Below, piece by piece: positions 33,039 through 44,090 of a stretch of DNA of 64,000 nt. A model generated the notes under the pieces. The model did no database searches and had not been told where the DNA came from. It worked only from the letters and a program-made list of their open reading frames with translations. Position 1 is the stretch's first letter. Each line of letters opens with the position of its first letter. The DNA is from Rhinopomastus cyanomelas (taxonomy: Eukaryota; Chordata; Aves; Bucerotiformes; Rhinopomastidae): the NCBI GenBank assembly GCA_013400115.1, contig VXBP01007145.1, positions 62,001 to 126,000 of the forward strand. Direction: 5' to 3'. The position numbers were made by a program, and so were the translations under genes.

Positions 33039-33636
33039 AAATGGCCATTGAAGCCAGATTTTTATAGTTCTGGGGTCTCTAATACACTGGCACCTGACTT
33101 CTAAACACAGGCTCTGGGATAAATTAATTACGCAGTGCCTGACCCACTGGACCGATCACCCTGATGTCAGAGCTCCCTTGTATTGTGAAGATGTAGTTGC
33201 CATTTGATAAGGATCCTACTCCCTGCTAATTGTCCCTTGTAATGAGCTTTCATGAAATTTAATTTCTTTAATGCATTTCCCTGACTGATCTGGACAGGCC
33301 GACACTTGGCTGTGTGTCAGTGTTTATTAGAACGTCTGCTCTGCCTTGTCCCTTTTAAACAAAGAAAAGTAGTGACTGTGTGATGCCTCCAGCAACATCG
33401 ATGGATGCAGTCTGAAGCAAGTCTGTAGGACAGTGACAAACTGGAGAGGTTCCAATTTGGAGCAAAAGAGCAAAACCCTTCTCCACTACAGCAGAAGCAT
33501 CTTTTCCAGTACAGTCCCACTGCTTAACTGGTCCAACCTGAAAGATTTAGTGGGCAGTGAAGGCACTGATTAATATAGAGTATTACTTAAGCAGATTTGA
33601 CCATCTACCTGACCATGCTGAGCTTGTTGAACCAGG
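33039..33636. other. Unique noncoding stretch with a conserved-looking block
   Basis: No gene recognised. The part at about 33115-33310 is AT-rich with ATTA/TAAT cores (aaattaattacgcagtg near 33121) and looks like conserved noncoding DNA. Confidence 0.4.
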
Positions 33637-33867
33637 TGAGGTTTAGGTTGGACATCAGGAAAAATCTCTTCCCTGACACAGTGGACAGGGGTGAAATAGG
33701 CTTCCCAGAGAGGGGGTAGAGTCACCAACCCTAGAAGCTTCAAAAAACAAGTAGATGTGGCCCCCAGAATCACAATTTAGTGGCCATGGTGGGGTTGGGT
33801 TGGTGGTTGGACTGGATGATCTTGTAGGTCTCTTCCAACCTTAGTGATTCTACAATTCTATGATCTC
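33637..33867 (+). mobile_element. CR1 LINE 3' end, group H
   Basis: Plus strand, from the phrase coding FRLDIRKNLFPDTV (degenerate) to the tail with tggtggttggactggatgat and attctatga. It is 5' truncated, 231 bp. Similar to 48027-48282. Confidence 0.92.
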
Positions 33868-34720
33868 CACTGCATCTCCCATGATGTCCCAACAACCCAC
33901 CCAGCCTGTCCCTTCACATCTTACCCCATCAGCCCCAACATCCTGTTCATTAGACAAACCAAGGAGGTGAATGTGGAGCCCCAGCACTAGAAATGGTTTT
34001 ATACTTTAACTGGAGCCCAAGGCACAGGGCTGGCAGGATCTGCCAGGTTTCTCCTGGAGCAGAAGGACATGCTTGGTTGCCAAGCAGAGGTGTTAACCCA
34101 CCTGCCAGAATGCATGACTTTCAAATACTGTATTTGCTCAAGCCTTACATTATTAATCCATTCTCCTTGGGTTTGCTATCAAATCATCTCAATTGTTTTG
34201 CAGTTTATTAAAGATGTCCTGCACATCTGCTCTAATCAACCAGAGGAGAATCGCCCCATTTGATTGTCAATAGCAATCCCAGGGTATCAGTTGGTAATCA
34301 CTGCGTTTTCCACCTCAGCAGCTCCTGGAGAGGGGGCCTTAATCATCACTGATGTGGAAAGGACTTCCAAGTTCTAAAGGCACAGTTTGAGCAATTGCTC
34401 TGCATTCCATTGCCTCATTTGGGATGGAAAATACGACGCAGCAGACAGAGCAGCCATCCCAGTCATCAACTTTTCACCTGCATCTACCATCACAGCCTGA
34501 CCCCAGTCCTCTTCCGGGCTGTGGGGTATCAGACAACACAACCTGTGGCACTGCCTTTCCTCCACACTGTGAAACCACCCCAAGTCAGACCTGAAGTCAG
34601 GCAAACCCTGTGTTGTCTCCTTCACCAGCCTGAGGTCGAAGGAGAGGTTTGATTTGTAACAAAGAGACTGTTCTCCGTGCAGCACCTTTGTACTGACCGA
34701 AATGTTTATGAACCCATGTT
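33868..34720. other. Unique noncoding stretch with a conserved-looking block
   Basis: About 850 bp without a recognised gene. The segment 34120-34370 is AT-rich with regular ATTA cores and a tttgattgtcaatagcaat phrase. It is a candidate conserved noncoding element. Confidence 0.4.
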
Positions 34721-35030
34721 ATAGAATCATCAAATCATCAAGGTTAGAAAAGACCTTCAAGATCATCAAGCCCAGCTGTCTGCCCTACAACCCCCAAACA
34801 CTAACACATCTCCTCAAACACCCTGCCTGCCCAGTTGTTTAAGCCCTCCAGAGATGGTGCCTCCACCCCCTCCCTGGGCAGCCCGTTCCAAGGGCTTCCC
34901 ACTCTTTCTGGGAAAAAGTTTTTCCTAAGATCCAGCCTGAACCTCCCCTAGCACAACTTGACCCCATTTCCTCTTGTTCTGTCGGTAGTCCCTAGGGAGA
35001 AGAGGCCAACACCTGCCTTGACACAAAGGT
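34721..35030 (-). mobile_element. CR1 LINE 3' fragment, H-related
   Basis: Antisense. The tail begins atagaatcatcaaatcatca, followed by the ORF2 end (gaaaaagtttttcctaagat) up to the LFS.G-like region near 35015. It is 5' truncated. Confidence 0.92.
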
Positions 35031-35395
35031 GCTTGTAAGACATTTGAGAAGAATCACTCACAGAACTCTCAGCTATTCACAGCAAAGCAGAAAATTAACA
35101 GGTTAAGGCTTGAGAAAAGAGATTTACATTCACTGCCACTTGAAGTGCCTCTATCTCTGCATTAAGATGTATGGAGAGAGCCAGAGCCTCACTGACAGCA
35201 GAGTAGTTATCAGCAGATTCTTGAACCTGCCATTGCTCCCAACAGGAGTCATCCAGAGGGTCACAAAAGCGACCACAGCCTATGGGCATCTCTTCTTCCC
35301 ACTTGAGACAACCTTACTGTTTGTTACATCTTCTCAACCAATTTCCATATTAAAGACAGTCTTCCTTGATGCTTTGAAAAGTTCTTTTGCATCTA
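35031..35395. other. Unique noncoding stretch
   Basis: About 365 bp, no gene or repeat recognised. Confidence 0.5.
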
Positions 35396-35932
35396 GAGCA
35401 TCTCTTCCATGAGGAAAGGCTGAGGGAGCTCAGAGAGGAGAAGGCTTAGGGGGATCTTATCAGTGTGAGAGTTTCCCAAAGGAAGACTGCAGAGAGGATG
35501 ACAACAGGCAATTCCAGCAGTGCCCAGTGTCAGAACCAGAAGCAATGGACACAAAGAAGGACCACAGGAGGTTTCCTCTGAACATCAGGACACACTGGCA
35601 CGGGTCACTCAGGTTGGTCAGAGACTCCATCCTTGCAGATACTCAAAAACCATCTGAACACAATCACAGAATCACAGAACAGAATCACAGAACATTAGGG
35701 ATTGGAAGGGACCTCAGAAGATCATCCCAGTCAGAGCAGGATCCCTTAAATCCAGTTGCAGAGGAATATGGCCAGGCAGGATTTAAACATCTCCAGAGGA
35801 GACTCCACAACCACCCTGGACAGCAGTCCTAGGCAACTGGCTGTTCGTGGCCTCACTTGAGTAGAAAGGATAGGATCAGATGACCTGCAGAGGTCCCTTC
35901 CAGCCTCAGCCAGCCAGTGATTCTATTATTCC
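35396..35932 (+). mobile_element. CR1 LINE 3' fragment split by a nested CR1
   Basis: Plus-strand copy in two parts. Part one is 35396-35662 (HEERLRELREEKA-like, then RRFPLNIRTHW). Part two is 35826-35932 (gtcctaggcaactggctgtt to the tail gtgattctattatt). The two parts join end to end if 35663-35825 is removed. The copy is diverged and dead. Confidence 0.87.
35663..35825 (-). mobile_element. CR1 LINE tail, group A, nested inside another CR1
   Basis: Antisense, about 163 bp. Tail units at 35663-35690 (atcacagaatcacag repeated), then the group A phrases aacattagggattgg and tctccagaggagactccac. Heavily 5' truncated. No target duplication is evident at the junctions. Confidence 0.92.
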
Positions 35933-36359
35933 ACATTTTTGTGGGGTACACACACATAGCAGTTATCCTGCAGTAGGTTGGTCATCCAGGCAACTTCACA
36001 GCACTAGAAAGTCAAGTGTAGCCAGCAAAACCAGAGAGGCTAAGAGAAAGTAGAGACAGAGGCTGCTCACCTGTGCATATGATGGGCTACCAGCATTATG
36101 AGCAGCCCATAAGTAGCTACAAGCCAGAAATAGGCCATAATTTTCAATGAACAATTTAATTCATTACATTTCACATCCTGCTGCTGCAAGCTCCACAGTC
36201 AAGTACTGCTGCTTTTAAACAGAATCGCTATTTACAACCATCCAGAAGCCTGTTGCTCCCACTCTCCTCATTTTCCCCCTGCAAGAATCATTTGCTCTCC
36301 CTCACAGGGTGGTTTTTCAGGGTGCCAGGATTTGTAAAGTGTTAAAGACTGTCAGTTAC
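35933..36359. other. Unique noncoding stretch
   Basis: About 430 bp, no gene or repeat recognised. Confidence 0.5.
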
Positions 36360-36540
36360 CACTGAATGATTTGAGTTGGAAAGGACCTTAAAGATCATTT
36401 AATTCAAACTCTCCCTGCCATGGGCAAGGCGTCTTCCACTAGACCAGGTTGCCTAAAGCCTCATCCAACCTGAACTTGAACACTTCCAGGGATGCAGCAA
36501 CCACAACCTCCCTGGGCAAACTGTTCTGCTGTCTCACCAT
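36360..36540 (-). mobile_element. CR1 LINE tail, group G-like
   Basis: Antisense. atgatttgagttggaaagga, then the degenerate group phrase ctctccctgccatgg, ending at the region coding for the NSLPREVVVAASLEV-like motif near 36530. It is 5' truncated. Confidence 0.9.
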
Positions 36541-36710
36541 GTCACCTGCATCTGGTGACAGGGATCAAGCTTTATCAACTCCAGTCCTTTTATGGGATTA
36601 TATGTGCAAATCATACTAGATACCCCAGGAGACTGGCATGATAAGCAGGGTGCAGGGCTCTGACTCAGGAGGTCACTTCTATTAATTTATCTTTTACATT
36701 AAGCCAATTC

Positions 36711-37409
36711 ATCACAGAACATTAGGGATTGGAATCTCGAAAGATCATCGAGTCCAACTGCCCTGCCACAGCAGGATCCCATAGATCAAGTTGCACAGAA
36801 ATATGGCCAGGTAGGTTTTAAACGTTTCCAGAGAAGGAGACTCCACAAGCCCACTGAGCAGCCCCTTCCAGGGCTCTGTCACCCTCACTGAGAAGAAGTT
36901 CCTTATCACATTGATGTGGAACCTCCTGTGCTTCATCTCACACCCAGTGTCCCTTGTCCTATCCTTGGATGCCACTGATTAGAGCCTGGCTCCATCCTCC
37001 TGACACTTGCCCTTTCCATATTGATCAATATTCATGGGGTCACCCCTCAGTCTCTTTTTTTCTAGCTAAAGAGGCCCAGCTCCCTCAGCCCTTCATCAGG
37101 GAGATGCTGCACTGCATCATCTTCGTTGCTCTGCACTGGACTGTCTCTCAAGCAGTTTTGTGTCCTTCTGGAACTGATGGGCCCAAAACTGGACACAGCA
37201 TTCCAGATGCGGACTCAGCAGGGCAGAGTAAAGGGGGAGGAGGACCTTTCTCAATCTCTTCTCCACCTTCTAATCCACCCCAGCATGCCATTTCCCTTCT
37301 TGCCACAAGGTCCCATTGCTGCCTCCTAGCCATCCTGCTGGCCACCAGGACCCCCAGGTCCCTTTCTCCTACACTGCTCTCCAACAAGTCAGTCCCCAGC
37401 CTATACTGA
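36711..37409 (-). mobile_element. CR1 LINE 3' fragment, group A
   Basis: Antisense, about 700 bp. Tail at the left (catcacagaacattagggat). The minus-strand frame at 36745-36975 reads MASKDRTRDTGCEMKHRRFH, then NFFSVRVTEPWKG. A further frame at 37148-37387 starts SVGERDLGVLVASRMARRQQ. It is 5' truncated just after the RT core. Confidence 0.95.
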
Positions 37410-37467
37410 ACTGCAATTGCACAGTGGTTGAAAGCACATTGAAAATCCTATGGGCATGGTTTGTCTA

Positions 37468-37530
37468 AAAGAATCACTCAATGTTAGAGTTTGGAACAGA
37501 CCTTGAAAGATCATCAAGCCCAATAGGGGG
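37468..37530 (-). mobile_element. CR1 LINE tail, antisense
   Basis: About 62 bp: gaatcactcaatgttagagt, then aagatcatcaagcccaa. A minimal 3' end, similar to other dead-on-arrival copies here. Confidence 0.7.
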
Positions 37531-37868
37531 AGGAGGATTGATCTCTGAGGCACTGAAGATCAGGGTCATTATTTGCTAAGTGTGTTGTTAATACTGTGCT
37601 TCCAGTTTGGGGGATTTGCGGTGAGAGAGCAACAGGATCTGGTAACTCTGCCTGTGCCCTTCACATGGTAAAAGCTAGTTCACCCTTCCATATCCAAACA
37701 AGCTCAGCCACATAACCAAGCCACATTGTAGCATCCAGTTCTTGGAAAAGATCAAAAGGAAAAGTTTTCTAGCTCCTTGTTGATTGAGGAAGAGCCAGGC
37801 CCTACATCAGATTTCTATAGAAGCATTTTTCACTATAATTTCCGAACAGCCACCTTGCAAAACAGATC
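37531..37868. other. Unique noncoding stretch
   Basis: About 340 bp, no gene or repeat recognised. Confidence 0.5.
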
Positions 37869-39135
37869 CACAGAATCATAGCACTGTTTTGGCTGGAAAG
37901 GACCTCCAGGATCAAGGGCAGCCCTCATCCCAACAGCTCCCTAACCCTTAGACCATGGCCTCAAGTGCTCTAGTGTCCCATATATAGCCCATGGCCCTGA
38001 GGCACATTCACAGTAAGAAGTACACAATCACGATGAGACCACAATCATGATGAGATGTCTTCAGCCAGAGCCAACACATCCATTGTCTAAAGGTAAGATT
38101 GCCTTAGGAGGTGGAGGCCTCTCCTGGAAATCTCCTGTTGATACAAGGATGTCTCTGGAATGGTTTGGTGCCCTGGAAAGCTGATAAGCCAATGGCCCTT
38201 CAGAAAGTGCTTGTGCTTGTACTACACCTATTGCTTTGGCTACAGACTCATGTTTCACACACACACACAAATACACACACAAAAATATAAAAATCAATCC
38301 ATTACAGATGGAAAAGGGAGAAGAAGCAAAGGGTAACAGGGAGGATACCCCAGAACCTGACACCAAAGAGTGAAAGGGGCATCAACTGACTTCTCCCTCT
38401 CCTTTCTGATCTACATCTGTGGGTAACTGTACTGCTTCTATGCTCATTTGCCTATTTGTGTCATTTAACCTCTTTGTAACGGTATTGCTTTTATGTCCAG
38501 TGTCTATTTTGTAACCCTCAGGGACACATAATGTTTCTGAAAATTCATCCTATCCCTGATAATCCAAAGAATCTACATAATGTTGCTTGTGAACAATAAA
38601 TAATACTATTTTATATTCTGGTTTGGATTTGTATCCTCATTTTCAATTGACAGTTGTACTAAGGTCTAAACTCAGCCGCCCCTAGCCCCACCACCTGTGA
38701 GGACCCGGCTAGAACACAAGGGGGTTTAGCCTTAAGGAAATTTACCTAATTCCCCCTCATCGTTTTTCACGCAACATCTAGCTACTCACTTTTTAAACAC
38801 CTCCAGGGATGGGGACTCCACCACCTCCCTGGGCAGCCTGTTCCAGTGCCCAACCACTTACCTATAGGAATGAACTTCTTCCTAAACCTCCCCTGATGCA
38901 ACTTGAGGCCATTTCCCCTTGTCCTATCATTAGGAATTTGGGAGAAGAGTCCAGCACCAGCCTCGCTAAAAACTCATTTGAGGTCTCCTCTCATCCTCCT
39001 CTTCTCTAGATTAAATAACTACATTTCCCTCAGCCACTGTGAAGAGCCTGTTTGCAAGACCTCTCCCCAGCCTTGTTCCCATGCTCTGGTCCCACTTGAG
39101 CCCTTCAATGTCTTTCTTATACTGTGGGGCCCAAA
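37869..39135 (-). mobile_element. CR1 LINE group C copy split by a solo LTR
   Basis: Antisense copy in two parts. 37869-37973 holds the tail and the ccatggcctcaagtgctc phrase. 38782-39135 resumes at ctactcactttttaaacacc and runs through distal ORF2 to the WGPHSIRKTLKG-like region. The break lies in the group C phrase gctctag/ctactcag, which is continuous in the copy at 45352-45610. tctag is duplicated at the break by the LTR insertion. Confidence 0.93.
37974..38776 (+). mobile_element. Solo LTR of an endogenous retrovirus-like element, 803 bp
   Basis: Starts TG (tgtcccatatatagcc) and ends CA (tcacgcaaca). It is flanked by tctag at 37969-37973 and 38777-38781, a 5-bp target duplication. A polyadenylation signal (caataaataat) lies near 38598, about 180 bp before the 3' end, which sets plus orientation. 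An (AC)n tract lies at about 38255-38282. No internal retroviral genes are present, as expected after recombination between two LTRs. A 5-bp duplication is typical of ERVL-like (class III) elements, but I cannot name the family. It is inserted into an older CR1. Confidence 0.82.
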
Positions 39136-39541
39136 ACATCCCATCACATTAACATTCCAGTATAAGAATAAAGATAATAATAAGATAAAACTAAGACCCA
39201 TAATCTATTTCTTCTTGTCTCTGTTGCCCACCCCATCCCTAGCAGGGCTGGATGTCTGCGGAAGCGGAGCTTTCTGGTGGCAGTCTGTCACTTGCAGCTA
39301 ATCTCCCAACGCTGAGAATCATTTCAAATCCACTCCTGTCTTTTTGAATTTGCATAACTGTCTCCAGAAGAAAAACTCTGAGAAGGCAGAGCCTGATTTA
39401 GTGCGAACGAACATGTCACAAAACATTTCTAACTCGGTGGCGCTTGTTTAAATCTTTTATGATTTAGAAAGTCGCCAAGTTACCAATACCAAGAATACTG
39501 CAAAGTCTGGGGTTTCTCACTCAGAATGCACACAAAAAAAA
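39136..39541. other. Unique noncoding stretch
   Basis: About 400 bp with an A/T-rich patch near 39160-39195 (taagaataaagataataata). No gene recognised. Confidence 0.5.
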
Positions 39542-39922
39542 GAATCATAGAATCACAGAATGATTCAGGTTGGAAAGGACCCTTGGAATCATGGAGTAAA
39601 ACCACCAACCCTACTCTACAAGTTCACCCCTAAAAATACATGACTACAAGCCTACATGTACGTGACTTTTAAAAACATCCAGGGATGGGAACTCAACCAC
39701 CACCCCGGAAGCCCATTCCAGTGCCTGACCACTCTCTCCAGGAAGAATTTGTTCCTGCTGTCTAATCTAACTCTATCCTGTTGAATCTTAAAGCCCTTCC
39801 CTCTGCTTCTGTCACAAATTACCTGTGAGAAGAGACCAGCAGCAACATCTCCACAATGTCCTTTCAGATAGTTGTAGAGAGCAATGAGGTCTCCCGTTAG
39901 CCTCCTCTTCCTCAAACTAAAC

Positions 39923-41427
39923 ACAGAATCACAGCATCGTAGAACACCAGGGATTGGAAGTACTCGAAAGATCATCTAGTCCAATCCCCCTGACACAGGA
40001 GGATCACCTAGATCAAGTCGCACAAGAACACATCCAAGCGGGTTTTAAACATCTTCACAGCAGGAGACTCCACAACCCCCCTGGGCAGCCTGTTCCCCTC
40101 ACTGTGCTCTGTTACCCTGACTGGGAAGAAGTTCCTTCTGATATTTATATGGAACCTCCTATGTTCTAGCTTATACCCACTGCCCCTTGTCCTATCACTA
40201 GATGACACTGAGAAGAGCCTGGCTCCATCCTCCTGACCCTCACTCTTCACATATTTAAAAACATTAATGAGGTCACCCCTTGGTCTCCTCCAAGCTAAAG
40301 AGACCCAGCTCCCTCAGCCTCTCCTCATCACGGAGGTGTTCTACTTCCTTCATCATCTTCATTGGTCTGTGCTGGACTGTCTCAACAGCTCTGTGTCCTT
40401 CTGGAGCTGGACACAGTACTCCAGATGTGGTCTCACCAGGGCAGAAGGGGGAAGAAGAACCTCTCTCAGTCTGGTAAGCATCCCCCTTCTGATCCACCCC
40501 AGGATGTGTTTCGCCCTCTTGGCCACAAGTGCACATTTCTGGCTCATGGTCATCCTGCTGTCCACCAGGACCCCCAGGTCCCTTTCACCAACCTATACTG
40601 GCACCTGGGGTTGTTCTTGCCCAGATGCAAGATTCTACACTAACCCTTGTTATACTTCATTACATTTCTCCCTGCCCAGCTCTCCAGCCTGTCCAGATCT
40701 CGCTGAATGGCAGCACAGTCTGCAGGGGTGTCGGTGACACCACCCAGCTTTGTGTCATCAGCAAACTTGCTGACAGTGCACTCTAGTCCCTCATCCAAGT
40801 CATTATTGAATAGATTGAACAGGATTGGTCACAGTACCGACCCTTGGGAGACTCCACTAGATACAGGCCTCCAACTAGACTCTGTCCCATTGACCACTAC
40901 TCTCTGGCTTTATGATCCACCTCACTACAAGCTACCTGAACATCTAGATCACACTGCCTCAGTTTGGCTGTGAGGATACTGTGGGAGACTGTGTCAAATG
41001 CCTTACTCAAGTCAAGATAGACACATCCATTGCTCTGTCATCATCTAGCCACGTGTTTATGCCCTCATAAAAGGCTATCAGCTTGGTAAAGCATGACTTC
41101 CCTTTGGTGAAGCCATGCTGACTGTCCTTAATGACCCTCTTGTCCTTGATGTGCCTAGAGATAGCATCCAGGACAAATTGTTCCATCCCCTTTCCTGGGA
41201 TGGAGGTGAGGCTGACTGGTCTATAGTTACCTGGGTCCTCGTTCTTACTGTTTTTGAAGATTGGAGTGACATTTGCTTTCCTCCAGTCCCTAGGCACCTC
41301 TCCTGTTCCCCATGACTTAGCAAAGATGATGGAGAGTGACCTAGCAATGGCTTCCACTGTCTCCTTTAGCACTCCTGGGTGCACCTCATCTGGGCCTGTG
41401 GATTTATGTACATCCAGTTTGCCTGAA
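39923..41427 (-). mobile_element. CR1 LINE group A, 1.5 kb, longest uninterrupted CR1 in the window
   Basis: Antisense, from a complete tail (acagaatcacagcatcgtag) to the RT start at about 41384 and the segment just before it. Domains on the minus strand: RT start MHPGVLKETVEAIARSLSII, the GNYRPVSLTSIPGKG and DSQHGFTKGKSCFTKLIAFY blocks, then a broken core, and RRFHINIRRNFFPVRVTEHS at 40008-40250. The core is shifted and carries a deletion near 40590. It is nested within the group B copy. Confidence 0.95.
41007..41384 (-). pseudogene. CR1 ORF2 remnant, RT conserved start
   Basis: 125-codon frame from MHPGVLKETVEA to the AMDVSIL end, covering RT blocks 0-2 (SWGTGEVPRDWRKANVTPIF, NYRPVSLTSIPGKGMEQFVL, QHGFTKGKSCFTKLIAFYEG). 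The frame is lost before the first catalytic Asp block. It is a good reference for group A RT sequence. Confidence 0.85.
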
Positions 41428-41640
41428 TTCTTTCAATCTATTCTCATAAGATTTCTTCTCCAGGCCCTTCACCAGCTTTGTTGCCCTCTTCTGCACTCCT
41501 GCAGCACCTCTCCCTTGTACTGAGGTACCCAAAACTGGACACAGTACTCTAGGGGCAGCCTCACCTGTGCTGAGTACAGGAGAACAATGACCTCTCTACT
41601 CCTGCTGGACAGAGTTTCTAATACATTTCAGTTCAGGATT

Positions 41641-41895
41641 CCCCCTTCTCAGAGCCAAGTTTCCTTCTGAAAGCAAAGTGGTTATACACAAAATTATTCA
41701 GCTTCTTGTGCCAAGATTTAGGGAAGGTTAAACATCAATTAACAGATTTAGTGAACAATAAGGGTGCTGAAGAAATTTTTCTTTTTGAAGGTGAATAAAG
41801 TTTAATAAAACAAGATTTTCTTTCAGTGCATGTAGATTGTCTTAAAAATGCTTCTGCACTTCCATCTGCTGAGCACCGCTGGGCTGCTCTAACCC
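41641..41895. other. Unique noncoding stretch
   Basis: About 255 bp, no gene or repeat recognised. Confidence 0.5.
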
Positions 41896-42683
41896 ATAGA
41901 ATCACAGAAGCACAGAATGATTGAGGATGGAAAAGCCCTCTGAGCTCATCCAGCACAGTCCAGACCTAACATCACCCCAGCAGCCACACCAGGGCACTGA
42001 AGGCCACAACCAGGCTGACCTTCAACATCTCCAGGGATGGGGACTCCACCACTGCCTTGGGCAGTCCAGTTCAGGGCCTGATCACCCTTTCTGAAAGGAA
42101 GGGCTTCCTAACATCTAACCTAACCCTCCCCTGGCAGCTTCAGCTCCAGCCCTCTCATCCTGGCCTATGAGTAGAGCCCAACCCCCCCCCCCAACTACAA
42201 ACTCTCTTCAGGGAGTTGTAGAGAGGGGAGAAGGTCCCCCTGAGTCTCCTCTTCTCCAGGCTAAGCACCTCCAGCTCCCTCACCCTCTCCTCAACAGCCT
42301 TTCCCTCCGGTCCCTTCCTCAGCCTCATTGCTCCCCGGCACCTCCAGCCCCTCAGTCTCTTTCTTGAATTGAGGGGCCCACAACTCAAGGGGAGGCCTCC
42401 CCAGTGTCCGGGACAGGGGAAGAATGACATTCCTAGTCCTGCTGGCCACCCTACTCCTGATCCAAGCCAGGATGCCATTGGCCTTCCAGGCTACCTGGGT
42501 ACCCTGCTGGCTCCTGGGCAACCAGTTGTCAACCAGTACTGGCTGGTCCTTCTCTGCCAGGCTGCTCTCCAGCCACTCATCCTCCAGTCTGTAGATGCAG
42601 AGGCTTCTTGTGGCCAAAGTGTAGGACCCTGCAACTGGCCCTCTTAAACCTCATCCCACTGGCCTCTGCCCATTTGGGACTCC
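41896..42683 (-). mobile_element. CR1 LINE 3' fragment, group F
   Basis: Antisense. Tail at the left (catagaatcacagaagcaca), then the group phrase cccctggcagcttcag near 42128 and a C-run near 42182-42191. Distal ORF2 follows on the minus strand (RGAMRLRKGPEGKAVEERVR, LESSLAEKDQPVLVDNWLPR). It is 5' truncated near the residues after the RT core. Confidence 0.94.
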
Positions 42684-43748
42684 CATCCGAAGGACTGCAT
42701 CACAGCCATCACGAGAAGGACTCAATGCTCCCTTCAACAGCAGCTGTCCAAAAAAAATTCCAGACATCCAAAAATCTGAAATAGCCATCCAGCAGCCATC
42801 CAGCAGGAAGCACACGAACCCCAGATGCTTTCACCTATTAACAAGGTTAAGACCCTGGCTGTGATCCCCAATAAAAAGAACCTCTCAATGCACTGCATTT
42901 TCTATCGTTGTGCTACAAAGAGCTTTTTCATTTTTCCAAGTTCTAAGGGTTTCCTTTCTCCCCCCTCCTGATGCTCCTCACGTTCAGATTTCTCAAACCT
43001 ACATTCTTTCCCCTCCTAGCGGCAGAATATCTCTAGCAGGAAAGCTGAGAGATCTCCAAGACTGATTTTTCTATGAGATTTTTTTTCCACAGCAAGAAAA
43101 ACCTTCTCCACTTCGGAATAAGAGATGAACACGGTCCTCAAAGTTCCTCTCAGCACTTGCAGCGTTAATGATAGCAGACAGTTTTTTGCTTCCTATGGCA
43201 GCACAGTGATACCAGGAAAATCACTGCAGTCCCTTCAAAGGGCAAAAGATGTGCCAGTCCTGCTCGTTTCCATCAGCTTCCAGAGGCTGTCATTGCAGGG
43301 CCATCAAACCCCATCAACCGGCTTCGAACCCAAGCAGCCAGACAACCCTGAAACCCTCTCTCCTGCCCAGCACGCACCAAGAGCTGCGGAATATCTGCTT
43401 TATACCTCCATAGATTTATTGAGCAGACAAGATTTTCAGAAAGCAGCAGTATCTTGGATTTAATCAACTGAAAGTAGGGGAGGACTCACAGGAGCGTCGA
43501 GCGTGACACACAAGCTGAGAACCTCAAGCTGAGCACAGATTAGGAACAATTGCTCCAGGTTTAAGTTAATTATATTAACTAATTAGACAACCCGAGGGGA
43601 AAAGGTACCTGTAGAGCTCAGAAATGGTGATCAGCTGGTTTGTGATACAGAAAGGCAAGGAGATGGCACAGGAGAGGGGTAGCATGTGGTGGGGGGAACA
43701 TAAAATTGTGTCCTGAAGCAAATATTTCACCTGACTTTAGGACATTTT
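42684..43748. other. Unique noncoding stretch
   Basis: About 1.07 kb. No host exon recognised. A 112-codon frame at 43125-43463 has no domain and overlaps an open antisense frame. A T-rich run lies at 43079-43088. An AT-rich ttaattatattaactaatta block lies at about 43566. Confidence 0.5.
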
Positions 43749-44090
43749 ATAGAGCCATAGAACGGCCTGAGTTGGAAAAGACCTTAGAGCTCACCCAGTG
43801 CCAACCCCCTGCCATGGACTGTGGCATCTCTCACCAGACCAGGGTGCCCACAATCCCATCCAACCTGACCTTCAACACTTACAGAGATGGAGCAGCCACA
43901 GCCTCCCTGGGCAACCTGTTCCAGGGTCTCGGCACCCTCAGAGGGAGGGATTTCTGCCTCAGATCTCATCTCAATCTCTCTTCTGTTAGCTTTAACCCAT
44001 TTCCCTTGTCCTAGCACTAGAGTCCCTCACATAAAATCCCTCTCTGGCTCCCCTGTAGCCCCTTAGGGTACTGAAATGTTCTTCAAAGCC
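43749..44090 (-). mobile_element. CR1 LINE 3' fragment, group G
   Basis: Antisense. Tail region tagagccatagaacggcctg, the group phrase cccagtgccaaccccctg, then the ORF2 end and a partial LALY..LKG region near 44060. It is 5' truncated. Confidence 0.92.

Larger units (their letters stand above)
39542..41640 (-). mobile_element. CR1 LINE group B copy split by a 1.5-kb nested CR1
   Basis: Antisense copy in two parts. 39542-39922 holds the tail, the ORF2 end and RKRRLTGDLIALYNYLKGHC on the minus strand. 41428-41640 resumes at tttcaatctattctcataag and runs to the IRNSVQ-like region. Compared with the unbroken group B copy at 32094-33038, only about 10 bp of the target is missing at the break. The nested copy therefore inserted with a small deletion, or the gap reflects local divergence. 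Confidence 0.92.

Noticed and set aside
38061..38366. 101-codon antisense frame inside the LTR, with a hydrophobic stretch
   Set aside because: The hydrophobic and Val/Cys run comes from the (AC)n tract read antisense. No coding evidence.
43125..43463. 112-codon frame starting with a Met
   Set aside because: An antisense frame overlaps its end, and there is no domain or splice context. Not reported as a gene.
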